This document shows, in pieces, positions 58,612 to 64,000 of a stretch of 64,000 nucleotides of DNA. Both the position numbers and the translations under genes were made by a program. The notes beneath the pieces were generated by a model. It saw only the letters and a list, made by a program, of their open reading frames with translations, had not been told where the DNA came from and did not search any database. Each line of letters starts with the position of its first letter. Position 1 is the first letter of the stretch. The DNA comes from Mycobacterium sp. OAS707 (GTDB lineage: Bacteria; Actinomycetota; Actinomycetes; Mycobacteriales; Mycobacteriaceae): the NCBI RefSeq assembly GCF_014873705.1, contig NZ_JADBDS010000001.1, positions 620,001 through 684,000 on the forward strand, written 5' to 3'.

Positions 58612-60354
58612 CTAGCTCCTTGCGGCCGCGGCGATGTCGGCCGCCGCGTTGTCGACAGCGATCTCGCGCGTCTCGCCGGTGAACCGGTTACGCAGCTCGA
58701 CGACACCGTCTGCCCAGCCGCGGCCAACCACGACTATCCAAGGCACACCGAGCAGTTCGGCATCCTTGAACTTCACGCCGGGTGAGGCCTTCCGGTCGTC
58801 GAGCAGCACCTCGATGCCCAACCGATCCAGCTCGTCAGCCAGCCCTGCGGCGCCCGCACGCGCGTCCTCGTCCTTGTTCGCGATCACCAGGTGCGCGTCG
58901 AACGGCGACACCGACGACGGCCATCGCAGGCCCAGCTCGTCGTGATGCTGTTCGGCGATCACAGCGACCAGCCGGGAAACACCGATGCCGTAGGAACCCA
59001 TGGTCAGCCGCACCGGCTTGCCGTCCTCACCGAGCACGTCGACGGAGAAGGCGTTGGTGTACTTGCGCCCGAGTTGGAAGATATGGCCGATCTCGATGCC
59101 GCGCGCGGAGACGAGCGGGCCTGCGCCGTCGGGCGACGGGTCGCCGTCGCGCACCTCGGCGGCCTCGATCGTGCCGTCGGCGACGAAGTCACGCCCCGCG
59201 ACCAGCCCCACCACATGCCTGCCGGGCTCGTCGGCGCCGGTGATCCACGACGTCCCGTCCACCACCCGCGGGTCGACGAGATAGCGAACGCCGTTGGCCA
59301 GCAATCCTTTTGGCCCGATATAGCCCTTTGCCAGAAACGGGTACTTCGGCCAGTCGGCATCCTCGAGCAACGCGTACTCGGCCGGATCGAGCGCGGCCCC
59401 CAACCGCTTCTCGTCGACCTCGCGGTCGCCCGGTACACCGACCGCGAGCAATTCCCAGTCCCCACCTGGCTGGCGTGTCTTGAGCACGACGTTCTTCAGT
59501 GTGTCCGCGGCGGTCACCTCGCGGTCCAGCGCGGAGTTGGCCCACTCGACGAGCGTCGCGATCGTCGGCGTGCCCGGCGTGTCGTACACCTTGGCCTCGG
59601 GCTGCCCCTCGATCGGCAGCGGCTCCGGCACCGCGGTCACGACCGCCTCGACATTGGCGGCATATCCGGATTCCAGGCACCGCACGAAGGTGTCCTCGCC
59701 GATCTCGCTTTCGGCAAGGAACTCTTCCGATGCACTGCCGCCCATCGCGCCGGACACCGCTGACACGATCACGTAGCGGACGCCGAGTTCGGCGAAGATC
59801 CGCTGGTATGCGTCGCGGTGCCGCAGGTAAACGGCCTCGAGTCCCTTGTCGTCGACGTCGAACGAATACGAGTCCTTCATCAGGAACTCGCGGCCTCGCA
59901 GGATGCCAGCGCGTGGCCTGGCCTCGTCGCGGTACTTCGTCTGGATTTGGTACAGCAGCACCGGAAAATCCTTATAGCTGCTGTACTCCCCCTTGACCGT
60001 CAGCGTGAACAGCTCTTCGTGCGTCGGGCCGAGCAGGTAGTCGTTCTTGCGGCGGTCCTGCAGCCGGAACACCCCGTCGCCGTACTCGGTCCAGCGGTTG
60101 GTCACCTCGTAGGGCGCCTTGGGCAGCAGCGCGGGGAACAGAATCTCTTGTCCGCCAATGGCATTCATCTCATCGCGGACGACTTTCTCGATTTTGCGCA
60201 GCACCCGCAGGCCAAGGGGAAGCCAGCTGTAGAGCCCTGGCCCGACCGGGCGGACGTAGCCGGCCCGGATCAACAGCTTGTGGCTGGGCACCTCGGCGTC
60301 GGCGGGGTCGTCGCGCAGGGTGCGCAGGAACAGCTCGGACATGCGGGTGATCAC
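58612..60354 (-). CDS. proS: Prolyl-tRNA synthetase
   Basis: This 580-residue class II synthetase charges tRNA-Pro. Motif 1 is [28 protein letters not shown], motif 2 is [27 protein letters not shown], and motif 3 is [17 protein letters not shown]. The bacterial-type editing (INS) domain lies between motifs 2 and 3 (residues 230-400). Length matches M. tuberculosis ProS. A GTG at 60354 (ITRMSELF) is the likely start, with ATG at 60342 possible. It is convergent with the DUF4439 gene. Confidence 0.97.
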   Translation of the reverse strand: MITRMSELFLRTLRDDPADAEVPSHKLLIRAGYVRPVGPGLYSWLPLGLRVLRKIEKVVRDEMNAIGGQEILFPALLPKAPYEVTNRWTEYGDGVFRLQDRRKNDYLLGPTHEELFTLTVKGEYSSYKDFPVLLYQIQTKYRDEARPRAGILRGREFLMKDSYSFDVDDKGLEAVYLRHRDAYQRIFAELGVRYVIVSAVSGAMGGSASEEFLAESEIGEDTFVRCLESGYAANVEAVVTAVPEPLPIEGQPEAKVYDTPGTPTIATLVEWANSALDREVTAADTLKNVVLKTRQPGGDWELLAVGVPGDREVDEKRLGAALDPAEYALLEDADWPKYPFLAKGYIGPKGLLANGVRYLVDPRVVDGTSWITGADEPGRHVVGLVAGRDFVADGTIEAAEVRDGDPSPDGAGPLVSARGIEIGHIFQLGRKYTNAFSVDVLGEDGKPVRLTMGSYGIGVSRLVAVIAEQHHDELGLRWPSSVSPFDAHLVIANKDEDARAGAAGLADELDRLGIEVLLDDRKASPGVKFKDAELLGVPWIVVVGRGWADGVVELRNRFTGETREIAVDNAAADIAAAARS

Positions 60355-60365
60355 AGCGGGCAAGC

Positions 60366-61403
60366 TTACTGACGTGCCCGCTTCCTGGTTGCCGAGGCTG
60401 CCAGCGTGAGCGCCACGCCGATGACGATCCACACCGTCAGCACGATGATCGGGTGCGCCACGCCGTGCGCCTCGAAGTAGATGATGCGCCGGACCGCTTC
60501 GGTGCCCGCGCCGTTGGGCAGAAAGCCGCTGATCGCCCGCCAGAACGGCGGCAACAGCGGCGCCTGGTAAGCGCCGCCTGCCGTGGGGTTGCCGAGGATC
60601 ACGAAGATCACCACTGTCAGCCCGATGCCGATGACGCCGAACAACGTCTGCAGCGCGATCGTCACCGTCGCTGCCGAAAGTGTGACCAGCACGCCGATTC
60701 CCGCGACGGACCAGAAATGACCGCTGAGCGCGCCGAGCACCGGCTCTGCGATCACCGCGCCACCCAGACCGGACGCCAGCGCGTACGGCACCGTCGCGCC
60801 GAGCCGCCATACCGCCCGCGGCAGCGTGGCAGGCCGCGAACCCTTCGCGACGCCGAGCATGGCCGCGAACAGATAGCCGCCAACGGCCCAGCCGATGACG
60901 AGGTAGAAGCCGGACAGCCCGCGGGCATCGCCGGGATCCAGCGGCACCGCGTCCTGGATCGACACCGTCCTGTCGTGCTGTTTGGCGGCGGCGTCGAACA
61001 GATCCTCGACCGCGGTCGCCACCGACGTTCCTCCGCCGGAAGCGACGATGCCGAAGTCATGGGTGTCCGCGGCACTGACCACGTACACCCCTGAGGTCTC
61101 GCCTGCGCGCAGCGCCTGCAGCGCGACCCTGGTGTCGTCGGACGCGCTGGCCTGTAGCGGCTGTCCCGGTATCGCGTTGAGTTGCTCAACGACTTGCTCG
61201 GCCACGCCGTCCTGCGCGACCACGATCACCGGAATCCGATGCGGCGACGGCGAATGGAAGGCGCCGATGTAGGACAGGATGAACGCGAACTGCAGCAACA
61301 ACACGCCGACACCGAGTGCCAGCGTGCGCGGTGCGATCGCGTCGCGGAACCGGTCGCGCAGGGTGTCCGGCGGTTCCGGCGCCTCGTGTTTCGGTGTGGT
61401 CAC
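60366..61403 (-). CDS. DUF3533/YhgE-like membrane protein
   Basis: This 345-residue protein begins with a cytoplasmic tail, one membrane helix ([25 protein letters not shown]), then a large exported domain (residues 45-165, starting [12 protein letters not shown]) and about five more helices. This layout is that of DUF3533 and of Pip/YhgE phage-infection-type, ABC-2-related proteins. A GTG at 61403 lies 1 base from the preceding VOC gene. It lies beside two multidrug-type MFS genes, which suggests a role in envelope transport, but no ATPase is present. Confidence 0.78.
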   Translation of the reverse strand: MTTPKHEAPEPPDTLRDRFRDAIAPRTLALGVGVLLLQFAFILSYIGAFHSPSPHRIPVIVVAQDGVAEQVVEQLNAIPGQPLQASASDDTRVALQALRAGETSGVYVVSAADTHDFGIVASGGGTSVATAVEDLFDAAAKQHDRTVSIQDAVPLDPGDARGLSGFYLVIGWAVGGYLFAAMLGVAKGSRPATLPRAVWRLGATVPYALASGLGGAVIAEPVLGALSGHFWSVAGIGVLVTLSAATVTIALQTLFGVIGIGLTVVIFVILGNPTAGGAYQAPLLPPFWRAISGFLPNGAGTEAVRRIIYFEAHGVAHPIIVLTVWIVIGVALTLAASATRKRARQ

Positions 61404-61404
61404 T

Positions 61405-62076
61405 TCAGTCCCGTCCCTGCCATGTGCAGATGCACGCCTCGTTGCCCTCCGGATCGGCCAGCACCCAAAACGCGGGCGCCTCGGCGTCGGACAGCAGACG
61501 GCCGCCCGCCGCGATCGCCGCGTCGATCCGCGCCTTGGCCACGCCGTGCGGCACGTCGACGTCGATGTGAATCCGATTGCGTTGAGGCCGAGGCGCATCC
61601 ATCTGCTGAAACCAGATCGCGGGCGCGCGGCCCGCGGGATCGATCAGCGCGGCGTTGAGCTCGGAGCCCGGTTCGTCGGCGTAGCCGGTGATCGCTTTCC
61701 AGAACGGCCGCACCAGCGGGATGTCGATGGCGTCGATCGCGATTTCGAGCGCCTGCACGGCACCGGGCCGCAGTTCAAATCCCTGCGCTGTCAGCGTCTG
61801 CGAGACGTCGCGCGCCAACCTGACGTCGCGCCCGGTGACCGCGGCGACCTCGGCTGACTGCAGTCGCAGCACCGCCCGGTCCGCGCGGATGTCGACCGTC
61901 AGATGGCCTTGACCGTCGGCGCCGACCGACGCAACCGCAAGTGAGGCCACCGCAACAGCGTCGGCCAGCGTGGCCACCGGTACCTCCGCATAGATCGCGC
62001 CGAGGATCAGAGCCCAGCCTGAGGGATCGACGGCGTCGGAGATCTGCTGTCGCGTCGGTCGCGCGTCGTCATGCAC
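61405..62076 (-). CDS. VOC/glyoxalase-like domain fused to degenerate pterin-dehydratase-like domain
   Basis: This 223-residue protein has two parts. Residues 1-100 (TRQQISDAVDPSGWALILGAIYAEVPV ... TGRDVRLARDVSQTLTAQG) recall the 4a-hydroxytetrahydrobiopterin dehydratase fold but lack its catalytic His-His pair. Residues 110-223 form a vicinal-oxygen-chelate (glyoxalase-like) domain with IWFQQMDAPRPQRNRIHIDVDVPHGVA and FWVLADPEGNEACICTW. Such domains bind metals, antibiotics or small ligands. The GTG at 62076 is chosen to fit domain boundaries. It lies 13 bases downstream of the EfpA-like gene. Confidence 0.75.
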   Translation of the reverse strand: MHDDARPTRQQISDAVDPSGWALILGAIYAEVPVATLADAVAVASLAVASVGADGQGHLTVDIRADRAVLRLQSAEVAAVTGRDVRLARDVSQTLTAQGFELRPGAVQALEIAIDAIDIPLVRPFWKAITGYADEPGSELNAALIDPAGRAPAIWFQQMDAPRPQRNRIHIDVDVPHGVAKARIDAAIAAGGRLLSDAEAPAFWVLADPEGNEACICTWQGRD

Positions 62077-62089
62077 CGCGACAGCGTAT

Positions 62090-63583
62090 CTAGAGCTCGC
62101 CCGCCTCGACGGCTTCGCGGGTGTGCTGCGCGCTGGCGATCTGGCGCGCGGAGTAGCCGATCCAGAAGGCGGCGATGCCGACCAGAACCGCGATGCCCGC
62201 GACCCACAGCAGCGAGTAGGTGTAGCCATGGTCCAGCGCGTCGAGTTGGCTCGACGTCATGTCCTTGACCGGTCCGGTTGTGCCACCCAAGAACAGCGTG
62301 CGAGAGGTCAGCACCGCCTGGATCACCACCAGCACCACCGGGCCGCCGAGGTTCTGCACCATCAACGTGATCGCCGAGACCGGACCGATCTCGTTCGGGC
62401 CTGCCTCGGCGATCGCGCAGAGCGGCAGAACGACGGAAAGGACCCCAATTCCCAAGCCCCCCACCACAAGTGGGACCACGAGGTCGGGGAAGTACGGGAT
62501 GTGCCGATTCAGGGTGGACCCGTAGAGCATGGCGCCGAATACCAACGCGCCGAACCCGATGATCAGCCAGCGCGGGGCGACGTACAGCGCTATGCGGGCG
62601 GCGATCACGTTTCCCGTTCCCATCGCGAGCGCGAACGGGATGAAGCAGATGCCTGCCCGCAGCGCCGAATACCCCATCACGTCCTGCACATACAGGCCGA
62701 TGATCACCGTCGCCGTCAGCATCACGCCGCCCGCAAGGAACAGCGAGATGAACGTCATCACGCGATTGCGGTTGTCGAACACCGAGAACGGCACGATCGG
62801 GTGCTCGGCGGTGCGCTCGACGACGAAGAACGCGGCGAAGAACACGACGGTCGCGATCGCTGCGCCGATCACCCACGGGTCGACCCAGGCGCGCGGCGGT
62901 CCCTGGGTGAAGACCAGGACCGCGGATGCGCACCCGAGGGTGGCCAGCAGCGCACCGGTGATGTCGAGTTTGAGGCGCTCGTGGTGGGTTTCGCTGATGC
63001 GGTACACGGCGATGACGATGATGACGATGCCGATCGGCACGTTGATCAAGAACGCCAGCCGCCACGAGATGACGGTCAGCAGGCCGCCGAGCACCAGACC
63101 CAGGACCGACCCGATGCCCTGCATTGCGGCCGACACGGCCATCGCCTGGTTACGCGCCTGCCCGACCGCGTACGTCGTGGCGATCAGCGCCAGACCCGTC
63201 GGCGCTGCCACTGCTGCGCCGGTGCCCTGCACCGCCCTGGCGACGATCAGCGTGATGCCGTCGTTGGCCAGACCGCACACCAACGAGGCGATCGTGAACA
63301 CACCGACACCGGACAAAAAGGCCCGCTTGTGCCCGATCGCGTCACCAACGCGGCCACCCAGGAGCAGCAGCCCCCCGAACGTCAGCACGTAGGCGGTGAT
63401 GATCCAGGCCTTGGTGACGTCGGAAAGGTCGAGGTCGGCCTGCATCCGGGGCAGCGCGACGATGACGATGGTGCCGTCGAGCGTCGACATGAGCTGCATG
63501 CCGGTGATCGCGATGATCGCGATGCCGAGCACCGAGGAAGACAGCGGTGCGGTGGAGCGCTCAGTTGACTCCCCGGCAGACAT
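62090..63583 (-). CDS. MFS efflux transporter, DHA2 (EfpA-like) family
   Basis: This 497-residue protein is a 14-helix drug:proton antiporter. It contains TLDGTIVIVALPRMQADLDLS, the DHA2 motif-1-type start, GGRVGDAIGHKRAFLSGVG in loop 2-3, and MQGIGSVLGLVLGGLL (motif C) in helix 5. It resembles EfpA (Rv2846c), an isoniazid-induced efflux pump, but is one of two tandem copies here. Its ATG follows the next copy's stop by 35 bases. No regulator is adjacent. Confidence 0.9.
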   Translation of the reverse strand: MSAGESTERSTAPLSSSVLGIAIIAITGMQLMSTLDGTIVIVALPRMQADLDLSDVTKAWIITAYVLTFGGLLLLGGRVGDAIGHKRAFLSGVGVFTIASLVCGLANDGITLIVARAVQGTGAAVAAPTGLALIATTYAVGQARNQAMAVSAAMQGIGSVLGLVLGGLLTVISWRLAFLINVPIGIVIIVIAVYRISETHHERLKLDITGALLATLGCASAVLVFTQGPPRAWVDPWVIGAAIATVVFFAAFFVVERTAEHPIVPFSVFDNRNRVMTFISLFLAGGVMLTATVIIGLYVQDVMGYSALRAGICFIPFALAMGTGNVIAARIALYVAPRWLIIGFGALVFGAMLYGSTLNRHIPYFPDLVVPLVVGGLGIGVLSVVLPLCAIAEAGPNEIGPVSAITLMVQNLGGPVVLVVIQAVLTSRTLFLGGTTGPVKDMTSSQLDALDHGYTYSLLWVAGIAVLVGIAAFWIGYSARQIASAQHTREAVEAGEL

Positions 63584-63618
63584 GTCTTGCCAGACTACCG
63601 AGAGTCAAATCGATGGAG

Positions 63619-64000
63619 CTAAAGCTCTCCGGAATCGATCGCGTCCTTGACTTCCTGCGCATGCGCCACCTGCTCGGAGGTGTAGCCGATGAACAGCGCA
63701 ACGGCGCCGACGATGACCGCGACCGCCGCGACCCACAGCAGGCCGTAGGTGTAGCCCTGGTCGAGCGCGTGCAGCTGAGAGGTGTCCATGTTCTTCACAG
63801 GCCCGGTGGTGCCGCCCAGATACAGCGTGCGCGACGTGATGACGGCCTGGATGACGGCCAGCACGACCGGCCCGCCGAGGTTCTGCAGCATCAGCGCGAT
63901 CGCGGATACCGGGCCGATCTGGTCGAAGCCGACCCCGGCGATGGCCGACACCGTCAGCGGGACGACGATCATGCCGATGCCGAAGCCGCCGATGGTGATC
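63619..64000 (-). CDS. efpA: MFS efflux transporter (EfpA-like), partial at window edge
   Basis: Only the C-terminal 126 or so codons are inside the window; the frame stays open to the edge. It ends with LDQGYTYGLLWVAAVAVIVGAVALFIGYTSEQVAHAQEVKDAIDSGEL, and the helix preceding it reads IGPVSAIALMLQNLGGPVVLAVIQAVITSRTLYLGGTTGPVK. The neighbour 62090-63583 shares this end closely, so the two are tandem paralogues. Because proS precedes the pair in the M. tuberculosis order, this copy or its neighbour corresponds to efpA. The N-terminus was not seen. Confidence 0.85.
   Translation of the reverse strand, partial: ITIGGFGIGMIVVPLTVSAIAGVGFDQIGPVSAIALMLQNLGGPVVLAVIQAVITSRTLYLGGTTGPVKNMDTSQLHALDQGYTYGLLWVAAVAVIVGAVALFIGYTSEQVAHAQEVKDAIDSGEL

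Noticed and set aside
62123..63568. 481-codon open frame antisense to the EfpA-like gene
   Set aside because: Product is Arg/Asp/His-rich nonsense typical of shadows of GC-rich membrane proteins.

Overview
The window reads as mycobacterial chromosome. It is GC-rich, densely packed, and full of GTG/TTG starts and 4-base start/stop overlaps. Its gene order follows, from memory, the Mycobacterium tuberculosis Rv2750-Rv2846c block: SDR, methyltransferase, rnj, dapA, thyX, dfrA, thyA, dapB, aldR, ald, pepR, pnp, rpsO, ribF, DtxR regulator, truB, pptT, echA, dinF, cnpB-like, rbfA, infB, ylxR, nusA, rimP, proS, efpA-like. The extra genes (Tat-type class A beta-lactamase, PGRS-like protein without a PE domain, LuxR-led oxidoreductase operon, fused sigma factors) suggest an environmental, fast-growing Mycobacterium/Mycolicibacterium. 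The species cannot be named from this sequence alone. I found no rRNA, tRNA, CRISPR array or intact insertion sequence.

Layout. 0-2.1 kb: a plus-strand trio (ABM monooxygenase, SDR, methyltransferase). 2.1-6.3 kb: minus-strand thyX-dapA-rnj. 6.3-9.6 kb: a divergent GntR regulator with a prolyl-peptidase-like hydrolase and an amino-acid permease. 9.5-14 kb: thyA-dfrA, a dienelactone hydrolase, and two winged-helix DNA-glycosylase-type genes. 13.9-17.5 kb: membrane and PhoU-like genes, then dapB with a TPR-like membrane protein, a flavodoxin-fold protein and a 29-residue membrane ORF. 17.9-19.7 kb: PGRS-like exported protein with a strong terminator. 19.7-27.2 kb: a six-gene minus-strand run led by aldR and a large ATP-binding LuxR regulator, followed by flavin and short-chain oxidoreductases. 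27.3-31.4 kb: ald, a roughly 1.1 kb gene-poor AT-richer stretch, a Cys/His-rich mini-protein, a pseudo-receiver regulator and a beta-lactamase. 31.4-37.5 kb: pepR-pnp, a methyltransferase, rpsO, ribF. 37.6-41.2 kb: DtxR regulator, truB-pptT-phosphoesterase. 41.3-49.8 kb: a DUF3558-like protein, a CocE hydrolase, small exported proteins and two tandem ECF sigma genes. 49.9-57.5 kb: rimP-nusA-ylxR-infB-rbfA-cnpB-dinF. 57.6-64 kb: lipoprotein and DUF4439 pair, proS, and a membrane/VOC/efflux cluster cut by the window edge.

The most interesting system lies at 43.6-49.8 kb. Two tandem ECF sigma factors each carry, in one polypeptide, a zf-HC2 zinc anti-sigma motif, one membrane span and a long Pro-rich outer tail. 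Nearby, three promoter-like sites share AAAAGTGT-N22-TCCTACC with identical spacing. They precede a Pro-rich membrane protein translationally coupled to the first sigma gene, an 81-residue exported protein, and a 67-residue exported peptide that is probably leaderless. I infer a self-contained envelope-sensing regulon.
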